Shown here one piece after another: positions 16,199 through 24,961 of a stretch of DNA of 64,000 bases; position 1 is the first letter of the stretch; each line of letters opens with the position of its first letter. The DNA is taken from assembly GCA_009840115.1 (NCBI GenBank), contig VXOJ01000010.1:23759-87758 (forward strand), written 5' to 3'. A program made the position numbers and the translations under genes. Source of the stretch: Gemmatimonadales bacterium. Its GTDB lineage: Bacteria > Gemmatimonadota > Gemmatimonadetes > Palauibacterales > Palauibacteraceae. A model generated the notes under the pieces. The model was not told the DNA's origin, did not search any database, and worked only from the letters and a program-made list of their open reading frames with translations.

Positions 16199-18497
16199 GC
16201 AGCCCCGCGTACGCGACGACGACTTTCTTCCGGCCGACCGTCTCGAACGCGATATCGGCCTTGGCCTCCCTCCCGAAGCCGTACACCTGCAGCACCTCGC
16301 CGGCCCCGAAGCGCGGATGCACCACGCGTACGCCCGGGGTGAGCGAGAGCGGCACCTGCGAGTCTTCGTAGTCGTACTCGAGCTCCCCCGGAGGTCCCGA
16401 CCCTCCATCCGCACCGGCGGCGGCGGCGCGGCCCGATCCGCGGTCCGGGCTCCTCTGCCAGGCGAAGGAGCGACCTCCCGGCTCGCTTCCGCCCGCCGGT
16501 CGGCGGCCGGCCCCGAGGGCGTCCCGGGCACGCCATCGCCCCCGGCGCGGCGCCGCGAGCCGCGGAAGCACGTGTTCCTCCGGGAGTTCATCGATGAAGC
16601 TCGACGGGGCCGAGCGGCTCGCCATCCCCGCCCGCCAGCGGTGGTCGGCATACGTCAGGCTGAGCCGGTCCATCGCCCTCGTGACCCCGACGTAGAAGAG
16701 GCGCCGCTCCTCTTCCAGCCCGCCCGGCGCCTCCACCGCCCTCGAGAGAGGAAACAGGCCCTCCTCCAGCCCGCCCAGAAAGACCACCGGGAACTCGAGT
16801 CCCTTCGCATTGTGCAGCGTGATCATCGTCACCGCTTCACCGTCGAAGTCCGCCTCATCGAGGTCGGAACGCAGGGACACGGACTGCAGGAACAACTCCA
16901 GATCCGTGGCTTCGTCGTCGGGGTCCTCCACGTCGTCGCGCTCGAACGCCTCCGCCGCCGCGAACAGTTCGCTCACGTTCTCCAGGCGGTCCGCGCCGTC
17001 CTCCTCCTCCGCCAGCGCCGTGGCCAGACCGAAGGTCGCGACGCAGGCCTCGAGCGCTTCCCGGGCGCCGCAGGCCGGAAGCGAAGCCCGTACGTCGGCG
17101 AGCCCGTCCGTGAACCGCCTCAGGCCGCGCGCCGCCGCCCTCGGGATGCCGTCTTCGTGCCGCGCCCGCGCCGCGACCGCCGCGAGGGGCTCCACGGCCG
17201 CGCCTGCGACGGCGCCCGCGCGGGCGAGTGCCTCCAGCCGCTCCAGGCTCTTCGCTCCGACCCCGCGCCTCGGCCACCCCACGGCGCGCATGAACGCGGC
17301 GTCGTCCGCCGGGTTCACGAGAAGGCGCAGGTAGGCGATGACATCCTTTACCTCGCGACGTTCGTAGAAGGGGACGCCTCCCACGATCCGGTACGGGATC
17401 CCGGAGCGCCGGAACGCCTCCTCGAAGGCCCGCGACTGGGCGTTCGTCCGGTACAGCACCGCAAACTCGTTCAGGCCCCGGGTGTCGCGGCCCGCCTCGA
17501 TCCGCGACGACACCCACGCCGCCTCCGCCCGCTCGTCATCGCAACGGACGACCTCGATCGGATCGCCGGCCTCCCGCTCGGTGTGCAGCCGCTTCGGTTT
17601 CCTCGCGAGGTTCCGTGAGATGACCGCGTTCGCGACCTCGAGAATCGACCCCGTCGAGCGATAGTTCCGCTCCAGCCGCACGACGTGCGCGCCGTGGAAG
17701 TCGGCCTCGAAGTCGAGGATGTTCCGGATGTCCGCTCCACGCCATCCGTACACCGCCTGATCGTCGTCCCCCACGACGCAGAGGTTCCCGTGTTTCGAGG
17801 CCAGCGTCTTCACCATCCGGTACTGGGCGTGGTTCGTGTCCTGGTATTCGTCCACGAGTACGTGGGCGAAGCGGGCGGCGTAGCGGTCCCGCACGCCGTC
17901 CACCGTCTCCAGCAGGCGCACCGTCTCGAACAGGAGGTCGTCGAAATCGTAGGCGTTGCGCCGTGCGAGTTCGCGCTGGTACGCGGGGTAGACCTTCGCC
18001 ACGACCTCGGCGAGCAGGTCGAAAGCCTCGGACTCGTACTCGGCGGGACCCAGGAGCGCGTTCTTCGCGCTGGAGATCCGGCCACGCAGCGCGCGGGGGG
18101 CCCAGCGCCTGGGGTCGTACCCCTCCGACTCCATCACATCCCTGAGCGTGCGGATGGAGTCATCCTCGTCGTAAATCGTGAAGGCGCGCGAGCGGGACGT
18201 GTGCGGGGCCTCGATGCGAAGGAGGCGGGCGGCGACCGAGTGGAACGTGCCGATCCACAGGCCCCGGGTGGAATGGCCGATGAGCCCCTCGATCCGTTCC
18301 CGCATCTCGCCGGCGGCCTTGTTGGTGAAGGTGACGGCGAGGAGGCGTGTGGGCTCCAGCCCCTCCTCGATGAGCCGGGCGGCCCGCGCCGTGAGCACCC
18401 GCGTCTTGCCGGAACCCGCGCCTGCGAGGACCAGCAGCGGTCCTTCGCCGTGCTCCACCGCGTCCCGCTGCTCCGGGTTGAGGCGGAGTCCCCTCAC
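16188..18497 (-). CDS. UvrD/PcrA-type superfamily 1 DNA helicase
   Basis: A 769-residue 3'-5' helicase of nucleotide excision and replication repair. Motifs in order: Walker A AGAGSGKT (25-32), Walker B VDEYQDT (215-221), motif III VGDDDQAVYGWRGA, motif IV LERNYRSTGSILEV, motif V-like TLHNAKGLEFPVVFLGG and motif VI VGVTRAMDRLSLTY. The C-terminal ~50 residues form a Tudor-like domain (VVHPRFGAGEVLQVYG) as in PcrA and UvrD, which binds RNA polymerase in Bacillus. The GTG start (VRGLRLNPEQRDAV) overlaps the kinase stop as GTGA. Confidence 0.95.
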   Translation of the reverse strand: MRGLRLNPEQRDAVEHGEGPLLVLAGAGSGKTRVLTARAARLIEEGLEPTRLLAVTFTNKAAGEMRERIEGLIGHSTRGLWIGTFHSVAARLLRIEAPHTSRSRAFTIYDEDDSIRTLRDVMESEGYDPRRWAPRALRGRISSAKNALLGPAEYESEAFDLLAEVVAKVYPAYQRELARRNAYDFDDLLFETVRLLETVDGVRDRYAARFAHVLVDEYQDTNHAQYRMVKTLASKHGNLCVVGDDDQAVYGWRGADIRNILDFEADFHGAHVVRLERNYRSTGSILEVANAVISRNLARKPKRLHTEREAGDPIEVVRCDDERAEAAWVSSRIEAGRDTRGLNEFAVLYRTNAQSRAFEEAFRRSGIPYRIVGGVPFYERREVKDVIAYLRLLVNPADDAAFMRAVGWPRRGVGAKSLERLEALARAGAVAGAAVEPLAAVAARARHEDGIPRAAARGLRRFTDGLADVRASLPACGAREALEACVATFGLATALAEEEDGADRLENVSELFAAAEAFERDDVEDPDDEATDLELFLQSVSLRSDLDEADFDGEAVTMITLHNAKGLEFPVVFLGGLEEGLFPLSRAVEAPGGLEEERRLFYVGVTRAMDRLSLTYADHRWRAGMASRSAPSSFIDELPEEHVLPRLAAPRRGRWRARDALGAGRRPAGGSEPGGRSFAWQRSPDRGSGRAAAAGADGGSGPPGELEYDYEDSQVPLSLTPGVRVVHPRFGAGEVLQVYGFGREAKADIAFETVGRKKVVVAYAGLRPA

Positions 18498-19732
18498 GTC
18501 CCCCGTTTCCCGGGTCGGTGACGCGGCAGCTCGATCCGGAAGCTCGCGCCCCGCCCCGTGTCCTCGAGGCGGATGGAGCCATCGTGCATGTCCTCGATGA
18601 TGCGCCGCGTGAGGGACAGGCCGACCCCCCAGCCATGCTTCTTGGTCGTGACGCCGATGTTGAAGATCTTGTCCCGGAGCGCGGGAGGGATCCCCGGTCC
18701 GGTGTCCAGCACCCGGAACACGGAACGCTTGCCGCTCGGGCCGAGGTGGGAGATCACGATCCGGCCGCCATCCGGAGCCAGCGCGTCGATCGCGTTTCTG
18801 ATCAGATTTTCGAACGCCCACTCCAGGAGCGTCGGGTTGCCCAGCACCTCGGGCGACTCGGGCTCCATCTCCACGGCGATCTCGATCTTGCCGGTGCGGG
18901 AGAGCGTGGGGAGTCGCGCCTCGAAGTACTGCCGAAGCTGGATGGCCGTGGCGCGCACGGACATGGGCTCGAGCTTCGGCTTGTGGCCGATGAGTTCGAA
19001 GCGGCGCGACACCTTCTGGAGGCGCGTCACATCCGCCGCCATCTCGTCGATGAGATCCGGTTGTCCCACCTCCGATCCCCGGGGGCGCGGCCGGTCCTCG
19101 AGGACCTCCAGCCAGCCGACGAGCGAACTGAGCGGCGTGCCCATCTGATGCGCCGATTCCCTGGCCATGGCGGACCAGATGCGCTCCCGCTCACTCCGGA
19201 AGGAGAGGAAGAGGAGCCAACCTCCGCTGCCGAGGATGACGACGAGCGACGCCGCCTGCAGCCACGGGACGAGGCGGAGACGGCTCGTGAACTCGGGATC
19301 GCCGAAGTGGACCTGCAGGCCGGGCGCCTCGAAGGGCGGCCGCAGCGCGTCGAGTTCGACCACGAATTCGCGCAGCGCCTCGTCGTCCGGGTCGTCCGGG
19401 TCGCCGGTCGGGCCGAGCGGGAAGTCGTCGGGCAGGTGCGCGGAGCTGCTCGGGTTCCCCAGGGTATCGGTGATCACGATCGGGATGCGGAGGCGCCGGA
19501 CCTGGGCGCCCACCTGCTGCGATGCCTGGTTCCAGAGTTCGTTCTGTTCCTCGATCGTGAGGTTGCCCGCCGCGGCCGCGATGCTGATGGCCGTCAACTG
19601 CCCGAGGACCGCGGCGTCGAGCCGGCGTTCCTCCGCCTGCTGACGCGAGAAGATGGCGGACCACACGAGGACGCCCGTGGACAGCACCGCGAGCAGCAGC
19701 GCGCCGCCGCGCCGGTTCCAGAGCCGGATCAC
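18494..19732 (-). CDS. Orphan sensor histidine kinase
   Basis: A 412-residue kinase with two transmembrane helices (about 11-28 and 156-177) enclosing a ~125-residue extracytoplasmic sensor domain that I do not recognise. The H-box is ARESAHQMGTPLS with His195. The ATPase domain has the N-box ENLIRNAIDAL (308-318), G1 VLDTGPGIP, F-box IFNIGVTTK and G2 GWGVGLSL. No response regulator is adjacent. It starts with GTG overlapping the serS stop (GTGA) and ends overlapping the helicase start (GTGA), so all three should be translated together. The signal and partner cannot be inferred. Confidence 0.9.
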   Translation of the reverse strand: MIRLWNRRGGALLLAVLSTGVLVWSAIFSRQQAEERRLDAAVLGQLTAISIAAAAGNLTIEEQNELWNQASQQVGAQVRRLRIPIVITDTLGNPSSSAHLPDDFPLGPTGDPDDPDDEALREFVVELDALRPPFEAPGLQVHFGDPEFTSRLRLVPWLQAASLVVILGSGGWLLFLSFRSERERIWSAMARESAHQMGTPLSSLVGWLEVLEDRPRPRGSEVGQPDLIDEMAADVTRLQKVSRRFELIGHKPKLEPMSVRATAIQLRQYFEARLPTLSRTGKIEIAVEMEPESPEVLGNPTLLEWAFENLIRNAIDALAPDGGRIVISHLGPSGKRSVFRVLDTGPGIPPALRDKIFNIGVTTKKHGWGVGLSLTRRIIEDMHDGSIRLEDTGRGASFRIELPRHRPGKRGT

Positions 19733-21051
19733 GGGCAGGACTCGAGCCGATCGAACCCGAGATAGGGGTGGAGAATCTCCGGCAGCAGGATCCCCTCGCC
19801 CTCGCGGAAGCCCGTCTCGAGCAACACCACGATGAGCCGGGCCAGGGCCAGCGCCGAACCGTTCAGCGTGTGGACGTGCAGGGGACGCCCCCCGCCCTGG
19901 GGCCGGAAGCGGATATCGGAGCGCCGCGCCTGGAAATCCCCGTACGACGAGCAACTGGACACCTCGAGCCACGCCTCGACGCCGGGAGCCCAGATCTCCA
20001 GGTCGTACGTGATCGCGTTCGCGAATCCGAGATCTCCCAGCGGGAGCAGAACCCGTCGATAGGGGACTTCCAGGAGCTCGAGCACCCGCTCCGCGTGGCG
20101 GGTCAGAAGCTCCAGTTGCGCCTCCGATTCCTCGGGACGGCAGATGCGGACGATCTCCACCTTGTCGAACTGGTGAACCCGCAGGAGCCCGCGCGTATCG
20201 CGGCCCGCGGCGCCGGCCTCCCGCCGGAAGCAGGGCGTGTGCGCGACGTAGGCCAGCGGCAGGTCCCCCGCGGACAGGATCTCTCCCCGGTGCAGATTCG
20301 TGAGGGGCACCTCGGCCGTGGGCACCAGGAAGAGGTCGTCGGGGTCCGTTCGGTAGGCGTCGTCCTCGAACTTGGGGATGTGACCGGTCCCCATCATCGA
20401 ATCCCGCGAGACGACGAGAGGGGGCAGGACCTCCAGGTATCCGTGCTCGCGGACGTGCAGGTCCAGCATGAACTGAACGAGCGCGCGGCTGAGGCGGGCG
20501 CCGCCCCCGACGAGGAGCGGAAAGCCGGAGCCCGCGATCTTCGCACCGCGCTCGATATCCAGGGACGGCGTCCTGCCGCCCGGCAGCGCGCCGCCGCCGG
20601 GATCCGTATGGCCGTGCGTCGCCCCGAGCACCCAGTGCGGCGGCACCTCGCCCTTCCGCGGGGCGCCCCACTCCGCGACCGTCGGCCCTTCTCCTTCCTC
20701 TCCGGGCGGGACGCGGGGGTCGGGGATGTTCGGGATCTGCAGGAGGCCATCGCGCAGCTCCGCCTCGGTGCGCGCCAGGTCCGCATCGAGGGCCCGGATC
20801 CGCGCGGCCACGTGGCGCATGGCCTCGATCTCCGCCGATGCGTCCTCTCCCCTGCCCTTCGCGGCGCCGATCGCCTTCGACGCCGTGTTCCGCTCGGCCT
20901 TGAGGACTTCCACTTCCCGGATCAGGCGGCGGCGGACCTCGTCCGTCCGCAGCGTCTCCTCCACGAGTCCCGCGGCGTGCTCGTCGCCGCGTTTCCGCAT
21001 GGCGTCGCGGACGAGTTCGGGGTCGTCGCGGAGGGTTCTGAGGTCAAGCAT
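19729..21051 (-). CDS. serS: Seryl-tRNA synthetase
   Basis: Charges tRNA-Ser (and tRNA-Sec where present). A 440-residue class II synthetase with an N-terminal antiparallel coiled-coil arm (about residues 30-110) that contacts the long variable arm. Motif 2 is in FRREAGAAGRDTRGLLRVHQ. The active-site core continues with LEVSSCSSYGDFQARR and ends with motif 3 near NGSALALARLIVVLLE. It starts with ATG, 33 bases after the lipoprotein gene, and is followed without a gap by a kinase and a helicase gene. Confidence 0.97.
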   Translation of the reverse strand: MLDLRTLRDDPELVRDAMRKRGDEHAAGLVEETLRTDEVRRRLIREVEVLKAERNTASKAIGAAKGRGEDASAEIEAMRHVAARIRALDADLARTEAELRDGLLQIPNIPDPRVPPGEEGEGPTVAEWGAPRKGEVPPHWVLGATHGHTDPGGGALPGGRTPSLDIERGAKIAGSGFPLLVGGGARLSRALVQFMLDLHVREHGYLEVLPPLVVSRDSMMGTGHIPKFEDDAYRTDPDDLFLVPTAEVPLTNLHRGEILSAGDLPLAYVAHTPCFRREAGAAGRDTRGLLRVHQFDKVEIVRICRPEESEAQLELLTRHAERVLELLEVPYRRVLLPLGDLGFANAITYDLEIWAPGVEAWLEVSSCSSYGDFQARRSDIRFRPQGGGRPLHVHTLNGSALALARLIVVLLETGFREGEGILLPEILHPYLGFDRLESCP

Positions 21052-21084
21052 GTCGGTGGGGGGCGGGATCGGCCGGACGGGACG

Positions 21085-21657
21085 TCACAACGAACCGTGC
21101 GTTCCCGGTTCGAGGACGATGTCTCCGCAGTTCGGGTTCACCAGGTGGCGGAAGACGAGCGTGCCCGCTTCGGGATCGATGGAGAGCACCTGCAGCTTCG
21201 CGTAGCGGCTGCACGCGAGAAAGTTGTTCGGGTCGACGCGACTGCGCGCGATGAGCACGTCCCCCGGCTGCACCGCGACGGGCGCGTTCAGCGTGTACCC
21301 CTGCTCCGGGGCCTCGAGCACGGCGTCGAAGCGTTCGCCGGTGATCTGCAGACCCGCATCCGTTACGCTGTCCGCGACCGCCGAGAAGGGGACGAGTTCC
21401 GGCGCCCCGTCCCGGATCCGAAAGAGGAAATCCCAGTTCAGCGTCTGGTCCACGCGAGCCGGGACCGCGAGTACGATGTCGAACGCCGGAGGATCTTCGA
21501 GGCGGCCCGTCACGTAGTCATACAGCGTGACCTCCGTCGGCGTGAGCGGAACATCGCCGAGGAAGGCATCGAACGGATCGTCGCAGGCCGTCGCCGCGAG
21601 TGCGAGGACCAGCGCTCCGAGCCGGATGGACGGACAGGTTCGGTGTCGGGGGAACAT
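21085..21657 (-). CDS. Predicted lipoprotein of unknown function
   Basis: A 190-residue protein. The signal peptide (MFPRHRTCPSIRLGALVLAL) ends in a lipobox ALAATAC with Cys25 as the lipidated residue. Asp at +2 and +3 after the Cys would favour inner-membrane retention under the Escherichia coli sorting rule. The mature part is acidic, with no motif I recognise. Two further Cys residues (LACSRY, NPNCGD) might form a disulfide. I chose this ATG because it gives a complete lipoprotein signal. It precedes serS on the same strand, and an intrinsic-terminator-like structure lies 38 bases upstream of its start. Confidence 0.7.
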   Translation of the reverse strand: MFPRHRTCPSIRLGALVLALAATACDDPFDAFLGDVPLTPTEVTLYDYVTGRLEDPPAFDIVLAVPARVDQTLNWDFLFRIRDGAPELVPFSAVADSVTDAGLQITGERFDAVLEAPEQGYTLNAPVAVQPGDVLIARSRVDPNNFLACSRYAKLQVLSIDPEAGTLVFRHLVNPNCGDIVLEPGTHGSL

Positions 21658-21694
21658 GGCGCGAAAACTGTCGCCCGGGGGGGACTCGGGCAAG

Positions 21695-21719
21695 AAAAAA
21701 CACCCCGGCGCAGCGGGAT
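21695..21719 (-). terminator. Terminator-like hairpin in the leader of the lipoprotein-serS unit
   Basis: Minus strand: a 6-bp stem (one G-T pair) ATCCCG/CGGGGT, 6-base loop, then G and six T residues. It sits in the 193-base region between divergent genes, so no upstream minus-strand gene exists for it to terminate. It may act as an attenuator in the 5' leader, or block antisense or divergent transcription. Confidence 0.45.
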
Positions 21720-21850
21720 CGGCCGAGCGGGCCGGCAACGTGGCGCGGCACCCGCGGCGTCCGTAGCTTGGCCGCGTCGCGGCCGGCCCGCGGCGGGAAG
21801 ATCCCGGCGCACGCGAGGGCGGTTCGGAGGACGGGAGGGAGGCTCTGTCG

Positions 21851-22900
21851 GTGCACCTCGACGCGTACTGCGCGGTCCTCGCGGGCGGGATCGGCCGCCG
21901 GTTCTGGCCCGCGTCGACCCCGGCCCGTCCGAAGCAGCTCCTGCCCCTGGCCGGTCCCGACCCGCTCATCGAGGATACGCTCGCCCGTGCCGTGGCGCTG
22001 GTGGGCGCCGCGCGCGTCCGGGTCGTCGCGGCCGAACGCCTCGTGAAGCTCATGCGCCCGAGCCTGGATGCGGCGGGCGTCGATGCGCTCATCGAGCCGA
22101 AGGCGCGCGGAACCGGGCCGGCCCTCGTCTGGGCCGCGGCCGAAATCGAGCGGGCTCACCCGGGCGCCCTGATGATCTCCATGCACGCGGACCACCGCAT
22201 CGAGCCCCCGGAGGCGCTCGCCGAGACGCTGCGGCCGGCCCTCCAAGCGGCCCGGGAGGGGTACCTGTGCTGCGTCGGCGTGCGGCCGGACCGTCCCGAG
22301 ACCGGCTTCGGGTACGTGGAGACCGGACGAGAGACCGACTCCGGCGCACTGGAGGTGCGGCGTTTCGTGGAGAAGCCGGATCCCGCCACGGCCCGAAGAT
22401 ACCTGAAGTCGGGACGCTTCCTTTGGAACTCCGGCATCTTCGTATGGCGAGCCGCCGACCTGCTCGAGGCCGCCCGACGTAGCGCGCGCGAACTCGCGGG
22501 AGCCTGGCCGGCGCTGGAGCGCGGCGATGCGGAGGGTTTCTACGCCCGCGCCGAGCCGGTCGCGATCGACGTCTGCGTGATGGAGCGAGCCGAGCGCGTG
22601 GCCGCCGTGGAGGCCCGATTCGCCTGGGACGACCTCGGCGTGTGGAGCGCGCTCCTGCGCTCCAGGGAGGTGGACGAGGCGGGAAACGCTTCGGTCGGCT
22701 CCGCTCGTCTCATCGACGCGGCGGACAACGTCGTGTGGACCGAGTCCTGCCGGGCCACGGTGATCGGAGTGTCGGATCTCGTCATCGTGGAGGCGAACGG
22801 CGAACTCCTCGTGATGCCGCGCGAAGAGGCCGCGGGACTCGACGCTCGCCTGGGACGGATCGACCCGGACCCGTCATCCTCTTCCGAAGCGCCGCGTTGA
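21851..22900 (+). CDS. manC: Mannose-1-phosphate guanylyltransferase
   Basis: Makes GDP-mannose from mannose-1-phosphate and GTP for polysaccharide or glycolipid synthesis. A 349-residue nucleotidyltransferase with the signature AVLAGGIGRRFWPAS and RPKQLLPL at the N-terminus. Later motifs are ETGFGYVE, FVEKPD, WNSGIFVW and WDDLGVWSAL. The length matches the single-domain form without the C-terminal isomerase. It starts with GTG behind a purine-rich GGGAGGGAGG. It is the first gene of a three-gene plus-strand operon with overlapping stops and starts. Confidence 0.92.
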   Translation: MHLDAYCAVLAGGIGRRFWPASTPARPKQLLPLAGPDPLIEDTLARAVALVGAARVRVVAAERLVKLMRPSLDAAGVDALIEPKARGTGPALVWAAAEIERAHPGALMISMHADHRIEPPEALAETLRPALQAAREGYLCCVGVRPDRPETGFGYVETGRETDSGALEVRRFVEKPDPATARRYLKSGRFLWNSGIFVWRAADLLEAARRSARELAGAWPALERGDAEGFYARAEPVAIDVCVMERAERVAAVEARFAWDDLGVWSALLRSREVDEAGNASVGSARLIDAADNVVWTESCRATVIGVSDLVIVEANGELLVMPREEAAGLDARLGRIDPDPSSSSEAPR

Positions 22901-24093
22901 CGACGCTGATCATGTTCGACGACGACCGGGCGGACGGCTGGGCCCCTTTCGCGCTCACCCGGCCGTGCGGCGAACTCATCTTCGGCCGCTGGACGTTGCG
23001 CGAGCGGCTGGAACGGGTCGCCCGAATGCGCGTGGCGGGTCACGTGACGCGCCCATGGCTGCGCCGGTACGCGGAGCCCGGGGCGCCGCGCTGTCTGGAT
23101 CCGGACGGGCTTTTCGCGCCCTGTACCGCCTGGAACGCCCGGGCCGTCCCGTCGCTCGACGCGGGGTGGAGCGGCGCGCCCGCCAACCTCTGGGTCGCCG
23201 ATCGGCTGGCGGGCGTCCGCCTGGGCGCCGACGTCGAGCCGCCGCGGGCGGACTGGTTCGCCGCGCCCCGCCCCCGGCCCGGGCTGCCCGACCGCGCGGT
23301 CCCCGGCGCCTGGCTTCGACACCCGTGGGACCTCGTGTCCGCCGGATCCGACCGGCTGGCCGCGGACCTGGCGGCCGCGCCGGGCCCGGAGGCGCCGGAA
23401 CTTCCGGACGGCTGCTGGCGCCTCGGGGACGCCCCGATCCGCTTCGGCGAGGGCGCGCACGTGGAACCCGGCGTGCTCTTCGATGCGCGCGAGGGCCCGA
23501 TCGAACTCGGTGCCGGAGTCCGGGTCCGCGCCGGCACCCGACTCGGCGGGCCGCTCTACGCGGGAGCCGGCTCGCAGCTCCTCGGTGGCCACATCTCCCG
23601 CTTTTCGGGCGGACCCCGCTCCCGCGTGCGCGGCGAGGTCGACCGCGTCACGACCCTGGGCTATTCGAACAAGGCGCACGACGGGTTTCTCGGCCATGCG
23701 TACCTCGGCCGCTGGGTCAACCTCGGCGCGGCCACGGTGAACAGCGATCTCAAACACACGTATGGTCCGATCCGGGTCGGGCCGCCGGGCGCGCGGCGGG
23801 ACACCGGGCTCCTCAAGTTCGGCTGCCTGCTCGGCGACCACGTGAAGACCGGCGTCGGCACTCGGCTGGAAACCGGCACGGTCGTCGGCGCCGGCTCCAG
23901 CCTTTTCGACCCCGAGTCGCCCCCCCGGTGGGTGGAGCCATTCTCGTGGGGAGGGGGCCGGAGCCCGGAGCCGCACCGCCGCGGCGACTTCCTCTCCACC
24001 GCCGTCCGGGTCGTCGAGCGCCGGGGGCTCGAAGGGACCCGGGAATTCCGGGACTGGCTGGGCGACGTCTGGGACGAGGCCCGCGGCGCGTGA
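22897..24093 (+). CDS. GlmU-like putative sugar nucleotidyltransferase with left-handed beta-helix
   Basis: A 398-residue protein. The N-terminal ~180 residues begin MTTLIMFDDDRADGWAPFALTRP, matching the family of putative GlmU-type nucleotidyltransferases that open with a short beta strand and FDD. The C-terminal ~200 residues show hexapeptide-type repeats (GAHVEPGVLFDAREGPIELG, GAGVRVRAGTRLGG) of an acyltransferase-like beta-helix. I take the TTG overlapping the manC stop (TTGA) as start because it restores the conserved first strand; the ATG at 22912 is the alternative. Linkage to manC suggests activated-sugar synthesis, but the substrate is unknown. Confidence 0.75.
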   Translation: MTTLIMFDDDRADGWAPFALTRPCGELIFGRWTLRERLERVARMRVAGHVTRPWLRRYAEPGAPRCLDPDGLFAPCTAWNARAVPSLDAGWSGAPANLWVADRLAGVRLGADVEPPRADWFAAPRPRPGLPDRAVPGAWLRHPWDLVSAGSDRLAADLAAAPGPEAPELPDGCWRLGDAPIRFGEGAHVEPGVLFDAREGPIELGAGVRVRAGTRLGGPLYAGAGSQLLGGHISRFSGGPRSRVRGEVDRVTTLGYSNKAHDGFLGHAYLGRWVNLGAATVNSDLKHTYGPIRVGPPGARRDTGLLKFGCLLGDHVKTGVGTRLETGTVVGAGSSLFDPESPPRWVEPFSWGGGRSPEPHRRGDFLSTAVRVVERRGLEGTREFRDWLGDVWDEARGA

Positions 24094-24920
24094 GCCTGAC
24101 GGTCGCCTCACTGGGCTCGGGCAGCCGCGGCAACGCGTTCCTCGTGGAGGGCGACCGCGCCCGCGTGCTCGTCGATGCGGGGTTCTCGGGGGTTCAGCTC
24201 GCCCGTCGACTCGCCGAACTCGACGTGGAGCCCGAGGCCATCGACCTCGTCGTCGTCACGCACGAACACCGGGATCACGCGGCGGGCATCGGCATCGGAG
24301 CACGCCGCTGGGGCTGGCCACTCGCGATGAACCCCCCGACACGCCGCGCCTGCGCCCCCCTTCTGCGCGGGCAGGAGCGATGCGGGGACCTGCCGCTCAC
24401 GGGACTCGAGATCGGCGACCTCTCGATCGAGGCCGCCCCCACCGCGCACGATGCCGCGAAACCCGTCGCCGTCACGGTCCTGCACCGGCCCACGGGCCTG
24501 CGCGTGGGGATCGCGACGGACCTCGGGAGACCGACGATGCCGGTCCGCGTGGCGCTCCGGGAATGCGCCTTTCTCGTGATGGAAGCGAACCACGATGAAC
24601 ACCGTCTGCGGGCCGCTTCCTATCCCTGGCGGGTCAAGCAGCGGATCGGGGGCAGCCGCGGACATCTCTCCAACCGGCACGCCGCCGAGTTCGCGCGGGA
24701 ACTCGCGCACCCGGGACTGGGCGGGATCCTGCTCGCCCACCTGAGCCAGGAGTGCAACGACCGGGAACTCGCCCTGGACAGGGTCGCGGAAGGCCTGGCG
24801 CCGGCGGGATACGATGGACTACTGGACGCCGCCGCTCAGGAGGAACCCAGTCCCCGCTACGACGTGGCCGAGCTTGCGAGGGCCCGCGCCGACGCCGAAC
24901 AGCTCTCTCTCCCGATCTGA
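24090..24920 (+). CDS. Metallo-beta-lactamase fold hydrolase (YycJ/WalJ-like)
   Basis: A 276-residue MBL-fold protein. The metal-binding signature is THEHRDH in LVVVTHEHRDHAAG. Downstream metal ligands are likely in APTAHDAAKP and GIATDLG, and the end shows ILLAHLSQECND. The start SLTVASLGSGSRGNAFLVEG is typical of the YycJ/WalJ group. YycJ homologues are linked to DNA or cell-wall processes and their substrate is not settled. It starts with GTG overlapping the previous stop (GTGA). Confidence 0.88.
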   Translation: MSLTVASLGSGSRGNAFLVEGDRARVLVDAGFSGVQLARRLAELDVEPEAIDLVVVTHEHRDHAAGIGIGARRWGWPLAMNPPTRRACAPLLRGQERCGDLPLTGLEIGDLSIEAAPTAHDAAKPVAVTVLHRPTGLRVGIATDLGRPTMPVRVALRECAFLVMEANHDEHRLRAASYPWRVKQRIGGSRGHLSNRHAAEFARELAHPGLGGILLAHLSQECNDRELALDRVAEGLAPAGYDGLLDAAAQEEPSPRYDVAELARARADAEQLSLPI

Positions 24921-24961
24921 CGCCGGCCCTGCGCGCGGCCCACCGTCGGTCTGCCCGCGCG

